From: Candidatus Poribacteria bacterium
Lineage (GTDB): Bacteria; Poribacteria; WGA-4E; WGA-3G
Direction: 5' to 3'
Length of the DNA: 44,830 nt
Assembly: GCA_022827225.1 (NCBI GenBank)
Contig: JAJDTJ010000100.1
Coordinates: 1-44,830 of the forward strand
The notes beneath the pieces were generated by a model. The model saw only the letters and a list, made by a program, of their open reading frames with translations, ran no database searches and was not told where the DNA came from. The position numbers were made by a program, and so were the translations under genes. Below, one piece after another: positions 1 through 8,834 of the stretch. Every line of letters starts with the position of its first letter. Positions within the stretch are counted from its first letter, which is position 1.

Positions 1-90
1 GAAGTTTGGATACCTCTTAGAATGCCATCTCATGCGCTAAAAATCAAGAACCTTTTTGAAAACAAAACGCATTTTCATAACACGCCCCGT

Positions 91-110
91 GCTGAGGCAA
101 CGCCTTCAGC
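91..110. other. Short hairpin upstream of the GH88 gene
   Basis: GCTGAGGC and GCCTTCAGC face each other across three bases, with one bulged T. No T-run follows on the plus strand. It could be the end signal of a gene outside the window or a leader structure. I see no other gene in bases 1-169. Confidence 0.3.
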
Positions 111-169
111 AGTGTGACAATAACTTTGATAAATGTCAGTATATTACATTGAGGAGGCAATTATAGCCA

Positions 170-1540
170 ATGCAAATAAATAATTCGTTACGTATTGACG
201 ATCTGAAACCTCAGATTGAGAGGCTTGTTGAATACTCAGGTCAGAAAATTTTAGCCATTGAGGACACGTGGCCCCCTGAAAAAGGCACGCCTGTCTTCAC
301 CGTCGCTGGCACCTATACGACACGCGGTTGGACGGAATGGACGCAAGGGTTCCAATTCGGTTCTGCGATCCTCCAATTTGATGCCACGGGTGACGAACAA
401 TTCCTTGAGATCGGCAGACGAAACACGATTGAAAAGATGGCACCGCATGTCACGCACATCGGTGTGCATGACCATGGGTTCAACAACGTTTCCACTTACG
501 GTAACCTCCGCCGTCTCATGCGTGAGGGTGTGATTCCGCGCGACGATAACGAGATGCACTTCTATGAACTTGCCCTGAAAGCCTCCGCCGCCGTTCAAGC
601 AAGTCGCTGGACCCAGATTAAAGATGGGACGGGATACATCGCCTCTTTCAACGGACCGCATTCGCTCTTTTCGGACACAATCCGATCCCTACGGGTATTG
701 GCACTCGGACACACGCTCGGCGCAGTATTGATGGGTGAAGGCGATGTCGCTATCAATCTTTTGGAACGTCTGGTCCAACATTCACAGACCACAGCGACCT
801 ATAACGTCTATTATGGTGAAGGGCGCGACGCTTATGACCTACGTGGACGGGTTGTACATGAATCTATCTTCAATACGAACGACGGGAACTACCGCTGCCC
901 AAGCACACAGCAGGGGTACTCACCCTTTACGACATGGACGCGTGGACTTGCATGGATTATTACCGGTTACGCCGAGCAGCTTGAGTTTTTTGATACATTG
1001 TCCGAAGCCGACCTTGAACCTTACGGCGGATATGATTTGGTGACAGCACATATCCGAAAAGCAGCGGAAGCGACAGCGGACTTCTATATTATGAACACGG
1101 CGCAAGACGGGATTCCCTATTGGGATACCGGTGCACCCGGTTTAGCCGGGCTCGGTAATTATTTAGCGGTTCCTGCCGATCCATATAACGATCTTGAACC
1201 GGTAGATAGTTCCGCCGCAGCGATTGCAGCACAAGGGTTAATTAGGCTCGGAAACTACCTCAGAAAACACGATGAAACGGAAGCGGGAGATTCCTACTAC
1301 CAAGCAGGTTTGACGGTCGCTAAAACGCTTTTCGCTGAACCGTATCTCTCTACATCTGAGACGCATCAAGGGTTATTATTGCATTCGGTGTATCACCGTC
1401 CGAACGGTTGGGATTATGTGCCAGAGGGTCGAAAAATCCCGTGTGGAGAGGCATCCATGTGGGGCGACTATCACGCCCGCGAACTTGCAGTCCTGTTATG
1501 GCGGGAGATCCTTGGGAAACCGTATCTGACGTTTTTCTAA
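170..1540 (+). CDS. GH88-family unsaturated glucuronyl hydrolase-like protein
   Basis: Probable glycoside hydrolase family 88 enzyme of 456 residues. This family hydrates the 4,5-unsaturated uronate left at the end of oligosaccharides by polysaccharide lyases, so it acts late in uronic-acid polysaccharide breakdown. Supporting motifs are the Asp-containing HDHGFNNVSTYGNL stretch near residue 105, WTRGLAWIITGYAE near 262 (the family usually has WxRGxAW), GIPYWDTGAP near 325, and DSSAAAIAAQGL near 355. There is no evident signal peptide, so it is probably cytoplasmic. The ATG follows GAGGAGG at 151-157 with a 12-base spacer. The length is near that of the family. The neighbour on the opposite strand is a sugar-type oxidoreductase, consistent with carbohydrate use. 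The exact substrate cannot be read from sequence. Confidence 0.82.
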   Translation: MQINNSLRIDDLKPQIERLVEYSGQKILAIEDTWPPEKGTPVFTVAGTYTTRGWTEWTQGFQFGSAILQFDATGDEQFLEIGRRNTIEKMAPHVTHIGVHDHGFNNVSTYGNLRRLMREGVIPRDDNEMHFYELALKASAAVQASRWTQIKDGTGYIASFNGPHSLFSDTIRSLRVLALGHTLGAVLMGEGDVAINLLERLVQHSQTTATYNVYYGEGRDAYDLRGRVVHESIFNTNDGNYRCPSTQQGYSPFTTWTRGLAWIITGYAEQLEFFDTLSEADLEPYGGYDLVTAHIRKAAEATADFYIMNTAQDGIPYWDTGAPGLAGLGNYLAVPADPYNDLEPVDSSAAAIAAQGLIRLGNYLRKHDETEAGDSYYQAGLTVAKTLFAEPYLSTSETHQGLLLHSVYHRPNGWDYVPEGRKIPCGEASMWGDYHARELAVLLWREILGKPYLTFF

Positions 1541-1552
1541 CATAGTTGTCGA

Positions 1553-2527
1553 TTATTTAGCAACTTGTTCAATCTCGCCTGTCTCCAACGAACGGTTCGC
1601 AGCAAGCGTGACGGCGAGGCTCTTCGCAGCATCGGCATAGGAGGAGAGCACCAACGCTTGATCGTTCGCATCGACTGCCTTGACGAACTGCTCAACCTGC
1701 CGGAAATAACCGGCTTCCGTACCGGTGTAGTCAACGCCTTCACCACCAATCTGACCGCGCAAACCCAAGTCGTGCGTGAGCTTGAGATACAGATCATCGC
1801 CGATGAGTTCAGTTGCGAAACTGTCGTGTGCACGGGCGACACATGTGCTGGTGATACTACCGACTGCACCGCTCTCAAATTTTATGTTACAGACGGTGCA
1901 CTCCTCGAAATCGGCGATCCCGTCCGAAACACCTTTGATACCGTAAGCGTGGACACTCACCGCATCGCCAAGAAAGTAGCGGATGAGGTCGAAAACGTGT
2001 GTCGTCTGTTCCACCATCTGTCCGCGTGATACGTCAAACTTTCCCCACCACGGATGGCTGGCTCCCATCCTCGTGAGAAACCGTCCGATTCCCATCGTCA
2101 ATTGTTGATCGCCGACTAATTCCTTCGTTTTCGCTGTAATGTCGCTATACCGTGCCATGTAGCCGACCTGATTAATAACGCCGGCGGCAGCAATAGCATC
2201 ACGTGCGTGTCGGGCGGTCTCCAGATCCTGTGCGACAGGTTTCGCGACGAAAAGTGCCGCGCCAGATGCTGCGGCATCGGCAACCTGTGTTGTGTGTGCA
2301 CCGGGTGGTATACAAACAAACACCACATCCGGCTTTTCTTGCTGGAGCATTTCACTATGGTCGGTATAAGCGGTGGCGTTTTCCTCGGTTGCGATCGCTT
2401 CGGCGCGTTCAGCATTTATATCGCAGACCGCTGCGATGGGACGTTCAAGTTGTTTAAGGCTTCGGCGGTAGTTGCCAGCGATGCCACCGACACCAATAAA
2501 AGCAATTTTCAAATTCTGTTGATTCAC
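1553..2527 (-). CDS. Gfo/Idh/MocA family NAD(P)-dependent oxidoreductase
   Basis: Predicted sugar or cyclitol dehydrogenase of 324 residues. The N-terminal Rossmann fold has the dinucleotide-binding pattern GVGGIAG near residue 10, and AKPVAQD near residue 95 corresponds to the EKP motif that carries the catalytic Lys. The C-terminal half is the alpha/beta GFO_IDH_MocA domain. The reading frame is open up to 2659, but I place the start at GTG 2527. AAGGAG lies at 2543-2538, ten bases upstream, and the extra 44 residues do not look like family sequence. It converges with the GH88 gene, with only 12 bases between the two stops. The substrate is unknown. Confidence 0.88.
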   Translation of the reverse strand: MNQQNLKIAFIGVGGIAGNYRRSLKQLERPIAAVCDINAERAEAIATEENATAYTDHSEMLQQEKPDVVFVCIPPGAHTTQVADAAASGAALFVAKPVAQDLETARHARDAIAAAGVINQVGYMARYSDITAKTKELVGDQQLTMGIGRFLTRMGASHPWWGKFDVSRGQMVEQTTHVFDLIRYFLGDAVSVHAYGIKGVSDGIADFEECTVCNIKFESGAVGSITSTCVARAHDSFATELIGDDLYLKLTHDLGLRGQIGGEGVDYTGTEAGYFRQVEQFVKAVDANDQALVLSSYADAAKSLAVTLAANRSLETGEIEQVAK

Positions 2528-2628
2528 GCTGTTTTTTCTCCTTGTTTCCATGCATTGAAAAACCGATATGAGTAAAAATATTTCTTTTACACATTGATTC
2601 CAAGATTCACATAAGTCTTGTTGTAGGA

Positions 2629-2643
2629 GCGAGCTGTGCTCGC
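2629..2643. repeat. Palindromic REP-like element
   Basis: GCGAGC and GCTCGC separated by TGT form a perfect six-base-pair hairpin, embedded in GTAGGAGCGAGCTGTGCTCG. It lies between an oxidoreductase and a TOPRIM-like gene that run in the same direction. The form suggests a dispersed palindromic repeat. Calling it dispersed is inference, because only one copy is in this window. Confidence 0.4.
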
Positions 2644-2685
2644 GATCTTTGTACTTCAATTTTGGCGTGCCATAGCAATGGATAC

Positions 2686-3336
2686 TCAGATGAGTTCTCG
2701 AATCTTATCTCTAAAGTAACAAAAACTCGGTGACGCGTTTTTGTTTATATCCATCTCTGGAACGATTTTCTGTGCCCATGCTGATTTTTCGCTCCCGATT
2801 ACATACCAAGGCTTCTTTCTAATTGCATTTGAACCTCCAGCAAATATGGCATCAGCCAGAAGTTCCCACGTTCCACAAATAGAGTCATTTTGATAACTAT
2901 TCAAGACACTATCCTTAGCTTTTGGATAAGCCTTCTTGATCGCGGAGATGTCGCCAAGTAGCCACGCCTCGCCCTCTTCCACAGCGATACAAAATCGGGT
3001 TTCTAGGCTAGGATTGTACGCTTTTAGGACAGTGAGGAGTTCCTGACGAAATGTTTTCAAACACTTATTGTCTAGGTCGCAAATTACGATTACTGCTGTT
3101 GAATATTTAGCAGGATTGTTAGCATACGTGTTTCCATATCCTTTGAATAGACTGGGCAGACGGTCAAGTAAAATTCGTTTACTCGCATCAGTAGAACTAG
3201 CGAGGTCTTTGGGAATGCGGCCGATTCCTCGGTAACTAATAACTCTAAATGTATGTTGATCTCCGATGATTTTTGGCATCAGAATATCGAGCGTTTTTTT
3301 TCCGGACTGATCTTCGACGAGTATTTCAAAGTGCAT
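2686..3336 (-). CDS. TOPRIM-like protein of DUF4276 type, partner of an AAA ATPase
   Basis: Protein of 216 residues resembling the DUF4276 family, a TOPRIM-like fold. Visible hallmarks are Glu8 in LVEDQSG, the acidic DLD pair at 87-89 in VICDLDN, and EEGEAWLLGD at 120-129, which resembles the EAWLLAD signature of the family. TOPRIM proteins of this kind are usually metal-dependent nucleases. The gene is tightly coupled to the upstream AAA ATPase. The ATPase ends in TGA, followed in the same frame by TAG and then this ATG, with GAGGTGA overlapping the ATPase stop as ribosome binding site. ATPase plus TOPRIM in trans is the architecture of several anti-phage systems, PARIS being one. A defence role is inferred, not shown. 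Confidence 0.68.
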   Translation of the reverse strand: MHFEILVEDQSGKKTLDILMPKIIGDQHTFRVISYRGIGRIPKDLASSTDASKRILLDRLPSLFKGYGNTYANNPAKYSTAVIVICDLDNKCLKTFRQELLTVLKAYNPSLETRFCIAVEEGEAWLLGDISAIKKAYPKAKDSVLNSYQNDSICGTWELLADAIFAGGSNAIRKKPWYVIGSEKSAWAQKIVPEMDINKNASPSFCYFRDKIRELI

Positions 3337-3339
3337 CTA

Positions 3340-4617
3340 TCACCTCGGATCAAGATAGTCGCTGTACCAGAGTCCCCCCAAGGGCAACCCTTCTCCGACC
3401 AGATTGTTCACGAGTGGATCTTCACTTGCCCGACGGATTTTGGAAAAGCCATCTTCACTTTTTTCAAGTATCCAAACCTCTTTTGGGTCTAAGGCATCAA
3501 CAAAATAGGGTTGGTGCGTTGTAATAAAAACCTGTGATCCACCTTTGTGTCCGGTAGCGTGTTCACGAAATTCGCTAGCTAACGTCTCTAAGAGCTTATG
3601 ATACAGACCGTTTTCTGGTTCTTCGATGCAGATAAAAGGAGGCGGTGTTGGGTCTTCAAGGAGCAGTAGATAGGCGAATACTTTGAGGGTTCCGTCGGAC
3701 ATCTGCTGAGCATAAAATGGATCTTGAAATCCCTTATCGTTAAATCTGAGTAGTAATCTACCATCACTGGTTTTTTCGGTGTCGATTTGGTCTATGCCTG
3801 GGATTTTATCGGCGATTTTTTTTAAAATCGTTTTGAAGTGCTGGGGATGTTCACGTTCCATGAATTGTACAACATTGCTGAGATTGTCGCCACGGGTATT
3901 GAGGTGTTCTTGAGGACCAGCAAGCGGCAAGCTGCGCGCAGCGTCTGGTGTAAAGTAACTGAGATACCATCCCTCAATGAATCTGCGAAAAGCGGAAATT
4001 CTCGGATGTTGTTTCAAGACACCAATTGTAGCAATACCAAGTTTACGCGGATCATCTAATTCAATAGACTCGGTTTCCCCAGATTCTTTCGCTTTTTGTA
4101 ATTCCATGAAAATATCTAAATCCTCAGTTTCTTCATCAATTTGGTGTCCTGCTTGTTCACCTTTCCATGCCACACCACTGCCATTATTCAGTATTAGAAA
4201 AGAGAAGGGCCAACCCCGCTTCTGCCCCTTTCGTCTTTGTCGAAGACGTTCCCGAAGGACATAAGGGCGTCCGAATCCGTCTGCTGTAATAGCAATCTGG
4301 TATGTAATGGGTCTGGCATTTCCGTGTTCTCTGTAGTATACATCAAATTCAATCGGATCTGTCGTTCCATGCGTTCGCATTCTGTCAATGCCACCACGTC
4401 CTCGTGCGTCGCATGCTTCTTCAACATTATTGAAGTTAAGAGCATCTGCAAGAAATCCAAAAGCATCAAATAGAGCACTTTTGCCAACACCGTTCTTACC
4501 GATGACTGCAGTCATCGGCGTAAGTGCTTCTATTTTCTGTTGGTTCCACAAGCGACCAAGCGTCACATCCTTGAGAACCCCGAAATTTCTTACTCTAAAA
4601 CCTTCTAACCTCGCCAT
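3340..4617 (-). CDS. AAA family ATPase, OLD/ABC-like (AAA_21 type)
   Basis: ATPase of 425 residues with an SMC/ABC-like head. It has Walker A GKNGVGKS at 40-47, a signature-like QQMSDGTLKVFAYLLLL near 305, Walker B ICIEEPENG at about 329-337, and a switch His in ITTHQPYF near 366. The start MARLEGFRVRNFGVLKDV is typical of RecF/OLD-like heads. The protein ends shortly after the ATPase domain and lacks the C-terminal TOPRIM domain of OLD nucleases. That function is probably supplied by the next gene, three bases downstream and in the same frame. AAGGA precedes the ATG. The likely role is an ATP-driven sensor or activator of the nuclease partner in phage defence. This is inferred from architecture only. 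Confidence 0.82.
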   Translation of the reverse strand: MARLEGFRVRNFGVLKDVTLGRLWNQQKIEALTPMTAVIGKNGVGKSALFDAFGFLADALNFNNVEEACDARGRGGIDRMRTHGTTDPIEFDVYYREHGNARPITYQIAITADGFGRPYVLRERLRQRRKGQKRGWPFSFLILNNGSGVAWKGEQAGHQIDEETEDLDIFMELQKAKESGETESIELDDPRKLGIATIGVLKQHPRISAFRRFIEGWYLSYFTPDAARSLPLAGPQEHLNTRGDNLSNVVQFMEREHPQHFKTILKKIADKIPGIDQIDTEKTSDGRLLLRFNDKGFQDPFYAQQMSDGTLKVFAYLLLLEDPTPPPFICIEEPENGLYHKLLETLASEFREHATGHKGGSQVFITTHQPYFVDALDPKEVWILEKSEDGFSKIRRASEDPLVNNLVGEGLPLGGLWYSDYLDPR

Positions 4618-4730
4618 TTTAAAGTTTTCCTTGCTTGAATACGGATGGTGCTGCGTTACAAGTCTTTCAATAATACCACACTTGGCGTATTTTTGAAAGT
4701 TTATACATCATGAACTTTGAAAACAGGGCC

Positions 4731-4759
4731 TTGCAAACCTAAAGAATTCATGCTAATAT
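4731..4759 (+). promoter_or_regulatory. Sigma70-like promoter with overlapping inverted repeat
   Basis: TTGCAA (4731-4736), a 17-base spacer and TAATAT (4754-4759). The inverted repeat ATGCTA-N6-TAGCAT at 4750-4767 overlaps the -10 box and could be an operator. The ATG of the downstream gene is at 4814. Confidence 0.55.
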
Positions 4760-4813
4760 GATAGCATATCTGAACGCACATATCAAAACGAATCACACCG
4801 AAAGGGAGCATCT

Positions 4814-5755
4814 ATGGCACGAGAATGGCATTCTACACCAGTTGAGATTAACGAAACCGAAGACCTTATCGAGGCGTGCTATGAGAAGGGATGGACAGAC
4901 GGGTTGCCTGTCGTTCCACCGACAGCGGAACGGGTCGAACGTATGCTCAGTGGGACAGACCGGGATCCCGATGAACACATCGCAACAATCCCACCAAAAT
5001 GGGGCAGAGCCACCGTCGAGAAGGTCGCGATCAACGCGGTTATGGCGGGTTGCAAACCGGCGTATCTACCGCTTCTCCTCACCGCTGTCGAGGCGATGAC
5101 CGCCGAGCAGTTCAACCTCCACGGCGTGCAAGTCACGACATCGCACGTTGGACCGATGCTTATCGTAAACGGTCCCATCCGAAAGGCGTTAGACATCAAC
5201 GACGGGTTCAACCTCTTTGGGCAAGGGTGGCGTGCAAACGCAACCATCGGTCGTGCGGTACGGTTCGTATGCACAAATATTGGCGGCGCGTTACCCGGTG
5301 AACTCGATCGCGCCGCATTCGGACATGCCGGGAAATACACGTGCTGCATCGCTGAAAAAGAGGAGGCGAGTTCCTGGGAACCGCTACATGTCAATCGCGG
5401 GTTCCAAACCGACGATAGCACCGTCACGGTCTTCGCCGCTGCCGGTCCACAAACCGTTAATGATCACGGTAGCAACACCGCTGAAGGCATCCTGGACACG
5501 ATCTCTGCCAATATCACTGCCCCGGGGAACAGCAGCGGAGAAACCCTTATTGTGATAGGTGTTGAACACGCAAAGACGATCTCCGGGGACGGTTTCAGCA
5601 AAACCGATGTCCAACAGTATATCGCTGACACCACGAAACGATACGCCGTGGAAGACCTGCTGCTGACAGTTGCAGGTGGACCAGCAGGTAGATGGAGCAT
5701 CGTTGTTCCAGGTTGGGGTTCACCGAGTTCGCGAGCAGTTACATTGAAGGTGTAG
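4814..5755 (+). CDS. Conserved protein of unknown function (GWTDGLPVVPPT type)
   Basis: Protein of 313 residues. I do not know its function. The N-terminal GWTDGLPVVPPTAERVERML stretch recurs in a bacterial family usually annotated as hypothetical. I recall members beside genes of the UGSC (seleno)protein family, but cannot check this here. The rest looks like a soluble alpha/beta protein with no signal peptide or membrane segment. It carries Cys pairs (YTCC near 177) and a glycine-rich end. AAAGGGAG precedes the ATG with about six bases of spacing. It has its own good promoter, diverging from the ATPase/TOPRIM pair. The following CBS gene also has a separate promoter, so this gene is probably monocistronic. 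Confidence 0.7.
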   Translation: MAREWHSTPVEINETEDLIEACYEKGWTDGLPVVPPTAERVERMLSGTDRDPDEHIATIPPKWGRATVEKVAINAVMAGCKPAYLPLLLTAVEAMTAEQFNLHGVQVTTSHVGPMLIVNGPIRKALDINDGFNLFGQGWRANATIGRAVRFVCTNIGGALPGELDRAAFGHAGKYTCCIAEKEEASSWEPLHVNRGFQTDDSTVTVFAAAGPQTVNDHGSNTAEGILDTISANITAPGNSSGETLIVIGVEHAKTISGDGFSKTDVQQYIADTTKRYAVEDLLLTVAGGPAGRWSIVVPGWGSPSSRAVTLKV

Positions 5756-5817
5756 ACCACCTGAAAGTTAAGGTTGAGAGTCCACAACACACCTTGACTT
5801 ATTCGCAGAAAATATTT

Positions 5818-5846
5818 TTGCAAATCGTCGGAAAATGTGGTATCCT
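5818..5846 (+). promoter_or_regulatory. Sigma70-like promoter for the CBS/oxidoreductase cluster
   Basis: TTGCAA (5818-5823), a 17-base spacer and TATCCT (5841-5846), 64 bases before the start of the first CBS-pair gene. The same-direction genes to about 10.7 kb could be read from it. Confidence 0.5.
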
Positions 5847-5910
5847 TATTAACGATAAGAATAAGAAACCCAAAACCGTTTTTTCACGTTGATTTAAAGG
5901 GATAGATGCG

Positions 5911-6339
5911 ATGGATGCAAGAACGTTGTCTTTACCGATTAGCACCCTTGACTACAAGCAGCCTACCACCGTGCAAATTGGTTCCCCTGTCTCTGTTGTC
6001 ATTGATTTGATGCAGGAAGGAGAGCGAGGGTGTGTTCTCGTCGTTGATGATGATGAACAATTGGTAGGGATTATTACCGAACGTGACTTGTTGGTCCATT
6101 TGAGTGGACAACGCGCCGCACCTTCAGACTTTAAAGTTGAACAGGTTATGACCCCGGATCCAGAGGCATTACGCGCCAGTGACCCCATCGCCTTCGCTTT
6201 AAATTTGATGCATCTCGGACACTTCCGACACGTTCCGCTCTGCGTCTGGGACGACCAGGAGGAAGCATATCCCATCGGCATAATTTCGACCCGCGATATT
6301 TTGGAACATATTACTGTATTCATAGAAAATCAGGAGTAG
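5911..6339 (+). CDS. CBS-pair domain protein
   Basis: Protein of 142 residues consisting almost entirely of two CBS repeats (a Bateman module). These modules bind adenosine nucleotides such as AMP or ATP and act as energy sensors. Repeat 1 runs from about residue 20 to 75 (VIDLMQEGERGCVLVVDDD, then GIITERDLL). Repeat 2 runs from about 85 to 140 (VEQVMTPDPEAL, then GIISTRDILEHI). There is no attached catalytic domain. AAAGG lies about ten bases before the ATG. It is followed 11 bases later by a second CBS-pair gene and then the 2-oxoacid oxidoreductase genes. A regulatory role over that enzyme is possible but inferred from position only. Confidence 0.88.
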   Translation: MDARTLSLPISTLDYKQPTTVQIGSPVSVVIDLMQEGERGCVLVVDDDEQLVGIITERDLLVHLSGQRAAPSDFKVEQVMTPDPEALRASDPIAFALNLMHLGHFRHVPLCVWDDQEEAYPIGIISTRDILEHITVFIENQE

Positions 6340-6350
6340 GAGGCGTAACC

Positions 6351-6884
6351 GTGCTTTACGATTTAGCGATTGATGAAGAATTAAAACAGATGGACGAGGC
6401 AGATGCGTTAAAAGCATGGCACGCTCACGAAATTCATGTTTCACTAAAAGATATAATGCGCCCTATTGTCACTATTGACATTAATAGCAGCACAAACGAA
6501 GCGATTGATATACTCCTTACGCATAAGATTGGTGCGGCACCGGTCGTTGAAAACGGTTATCTTCGCGGGATTTTCAGTGAACGAGATGTCCTCTACAAAA
6601 TCCTCAACAAGCAGGTCGGAGACCTTGATGTCGTCGGTGTTAAAGAATTCATGATAGCAGACCCGCAAACAGCACTTCCCGAAGATTCCCTGAACACCGC
6701 TATGCTTTATATGGAACGCGGTCAATACCGGCACGTCCCGATTGTTGATTCAGAAAACCGACCGATCGGTATGGTCTCTATCCGTGATGCGATCTCTTAT
6801 CTCGTTGAGGAATTTCCACAAGAAGTCCTAACGCTACCTCCGAGACCCGTTCGAGATGCCTTTAAAGCGCGCGAGGGTGCCTAA
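6351..6884 (+). CDS. CBS-pair domain protein
   Basis: Protein of 177 residues with two CBS repeats, roughly residues 35-90 (VSLKDIMRPIVTID, then GIFSERDVLYKIL) and 100-160 (VKEFMIADPQTALP, then GMVSIRDAISYLV), and short tails. The start is GTG 6351, with GGAGG at 6339-6343 overlapping the stop of the upstream CBS gene, so the two are translationally linked. The family binds adenine nucleotides. This may form a heteromer with its neighbour. The N-terminal 30 residues are charged and may bind a partner. Confidence 0.87.
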   Translation: MLYDLAIDEELKQMDEADALKAWHAHEIHVSLKDIMRPIVTIDINSSTNEAIDILLTHKIGAAPVVENGYLRGIFSERDVLYKILNKQVGDLDVVGVKEFMIADPQTALPEDSLNTAMLYMERGQYRHVPIVDSENRPIGMVSIRDAISYLVEEFPQEVLTLPPRPVRDAFKAREGA

Positions 6885-6903
6885 ATGGATTTCAGATTTT
6901 ATA

Positions 6904-6923
6904 GGCGCGTTTGAAAAGCGCGC
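6904..6923. repeat. GC-rich hairpin between CBS and oxidoreductase genes
   Basis: GCGCG at 6905-6909 pairs with CGCGC at 6919-6923 across a TTTGAAAAG loop, with TAGG and CCTA outside. It sits between the CBS stop and the next start. It may be a REP-like palindrome or an attenuating hairpin. No T-run follows. Confidence 0.35.
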
Positions 6924-6952
6924 ACCTACCACACGAAAAGGAAGCAATTGTG

Positions 6953-8806
6953 ATGCGCAAGCCAGTAGAGCAAATCGAGGCAGCGACAATCTTATTTGCT
7001 GGCGATTCCGGTGATGGTTCACAGACCATTGGCACACAAATGACAGAAACCACCGCCCTCATTGGGAACGATGTCGCTACCCTCCCTGATTATCCCGCCG
7101 AGATTCGCGCACCTGCCGGGTCTTTAGCAGGTGTATCCGGATTCCAACTCCACTTTTCAAGTGAACAGATTCATACGCCTGGTGACCTCTGTGACGTACT
7201 CGTAGCAATGAACCCCGCGGCGTTAAAAGTACAACTCCATAAACTTAAACCCAACGGCATTCTAATTGTAAATACTGACAATTTCGCGCGACGCAATCTA
7301 CGTCTCGCAGGATATGAAGAAGACCCCCTCGAAAGCCAGGACCTTACAAAATACCAAGTCTTCGGTGTCGAATTAACAAGCCTCACGCGGAAAGCACTCG
7401 AAACAACGCAATTGAGTACGAGCGAAATTGATCGGTGTAAAAACTTTTTCGCACTCGGTATGATCCTCTGGCTCTACAATCGTCCGATGGAATACACGAT
7501 GAAGTGGATCAAAGCGAAATACGCCAAAAGCCCGCAGTACATTGAGCCTAATATCCTTGCACTTCGCGCAGGGAATACCTACTGTGATATGACTGAGCAA
7601 TTCGCTGTCTCTTACGATGTCAAACCCGCGACTTTTGAACCCGGCACCTATCGGAACATTGAAGGCAATATGGCAACAGTGCTTGGACTCATCGCTGCAT
7701 CGCATCAATCTGGTTTACCGCTCGTTTATGGGAGTTACCCGATAACGCCTGCCAGCGATATCCTTCACGGGCTTGCAAAATACCGAAATTTCGGTGTCGT
7801 CACGATGCAAATGGAAGATGAAATCGCCGCCGTTGGCGTCGCAATCGGTGCAGCCTTTAGCGGTGCCCTCGGGGTTACCGGCAGTAGTGGCCCCGGACTC
7901 GCTCTTAAAGCCGAAGCGATTAATCTCGCAATGATCGCTGAACTTCCGATTGTGGTATGTAACATCCAACGCGCAGGTCCCTCAACAGGGATGCCAACGA
8001 AGACGGAACAGTCGGACCTGCTCCAGATGTTTTACGGTCGGAACGGAGAATCACCGATCCCAATCGTCGCGTCTTCACGTCCGTTTGACTGTTTTGAAGC
8101 CGTCTATGAGGCGTGCCGTATCGCAGTGAAATATAGGACACCCGTAATCTTTTTATCCGATCTCTATATCGGAATGGGTGCCGAACCTTGGAAAATCCCC
8201 GAACTCTCCGAATTACCAGAGATTAAACCGAATTTCACAACAAGCGCAGGTCCCAGTGACGAATTTGAACCGTATCTACGCGACCCAGAGACACTGGCGC
8301 GTCCGTGGGCGAAGCCGGGGACACTCGGTTTAGAGCACCGCATCGGTGGACTCGAGAAATCCGATGTGACAGGACACGTCAGTTACGACCCCGAGAACCA
8401 CGAGAAAATGGTAGAAATCCGAGCGGAAAAGGTGGCACGCATTGCCAACGACATTCCACCGACTGAGATCTTTGGAGCACAGGAGGGCGACATCCTCTTG
8501 CTCGGATGGGGCGGTACTTTCGGCGCACTTAGAACAGCAGCGGAAAATTATGTCGCCGAAGGACTCCCGATCGGGCATGTTCATCTCCGGCACCTTAATC
8601 CGTTTCCAAACGATTTAGGCGACATCCTCAACAGATTCAAAAAAATCTTAATTCCTGAACTCAATAGTGGGCAACTCCTGCAACTCATCCGCGCCACCTA
8701 TTTGATTGATGCCATTGGGATTAACAAAGTACAGGGACAACCGTTTCATGTTTTTGAGTTGCATACCAAAATAGACGAAATACTTAAAGAGATAGAACAT
8801 TTTTAG
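6953..8806 (+). CDS. korA: 2-oxoacid:ferredoxin oxidoreductase, alpha subunit (fused gamma-alpha)
   Basis: Large subunit, 617 residues from ATG 6953, of a two-subunit 2-oxoacid:ferredoxin oxidoreductase. The enzyme oxidatively decarboxylates 2-oxoacids such as 2-oxoglutarate to acyl-CoA and reduces ferredoxin. The gamma-type domain comes first (residues 10-190, starting ATILFAGDSGDGSQTIG). It is followed by the pyrimidine-binding alpha domain (about 220-450, with YGSYPITPASDIL and TGSSGPGLALKAEAI) and a C-terminal domain with LLLGWGGTFGALRTA. The frame opens earlier at TTG 6911, but AAAAGGAAG at 6936-6944 points to ATG 6953 (or GTG 6950). korB follows after 28 bases. Whether the substrate is 2-oxoglutarate or another oxoacid is not decided by sequence alone. 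Confidence 0.88.
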   Translation: MRKPVEQIEAATILFAGDSGDGSQTIGTQMTETTALIGNDVATLPDYPAEIRAPAGSLAGVSGFQLHFSSEQIHTPGDLCDVLVAMNPAALKVQLHKLKPNGILIVNTDNFARRNLRLAGYEEDPLESQDLTKYQVFGVELTSLTRKALETTQLSTSEIDRCKNFFALGMILWLYNRPMEYTMKWIKAKYAKSPQYIEPNILALRAGNTYCDMTEQFAVSYDVKPATFEPGTYRNIEGNMATVLGLIAASHQSGLPLVYGSYPITPASDILHGLAKYRNFGVVTMQMEDEIAAVGVAIGAAFSGALGVTGSSGPGLALKAEAINLAMIAELPIVVCNIQRAGPSTGMPTKTEQSDLLQMFYGRNGESPIPIVASSRPFDCFEAVYEACRIAVKYRTPVIFLSDLYIGMGAEPWKIPELSELPEIKPNFTTSAGPSDEFEPYLRDPETLARPWAKPGTLGLEHRIGGLEKSDVTGHVSYDPENHEKMVEIRAEKVARIANDIPPTEIFGAQEGDILLLGWGGTFGALRTAAENYVAEGLPIGHVHLRHLNPFPNDLGDILNRFKKILIPELNSGQLLQLIRATYLIDAIGINKVQGQPFHVFELHTKIDEILKEIEHF

Positions 8807-8834
8807 CGTCAAACGCCAAAGGCGGTAAAATACC

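Noticed and set aside
2528..2659. N-terminal 44-codon extension of the first Gfo/Idh/MocA gene
   Set aside because: GTG 2527 has AAGGAG in place and begins the known fold. The extension has no ribosome site of its own that I can see and no family match.
3334..3342. Readthrough of the ATPase TGA as a second selenocysteine site
   Set aside because: The TGA is followed at once by an in-frame TAG and then ATG with a ribosome binding site, so two stops separate two proteins. No Cys-like motif is present.
4879..5427. Minus-strand frame of 182 codons
   Set aside because: Antisense to the conserved GWTDGLPVVPPT-type gene, which has a promoter, ribosome site and family-like sequence.
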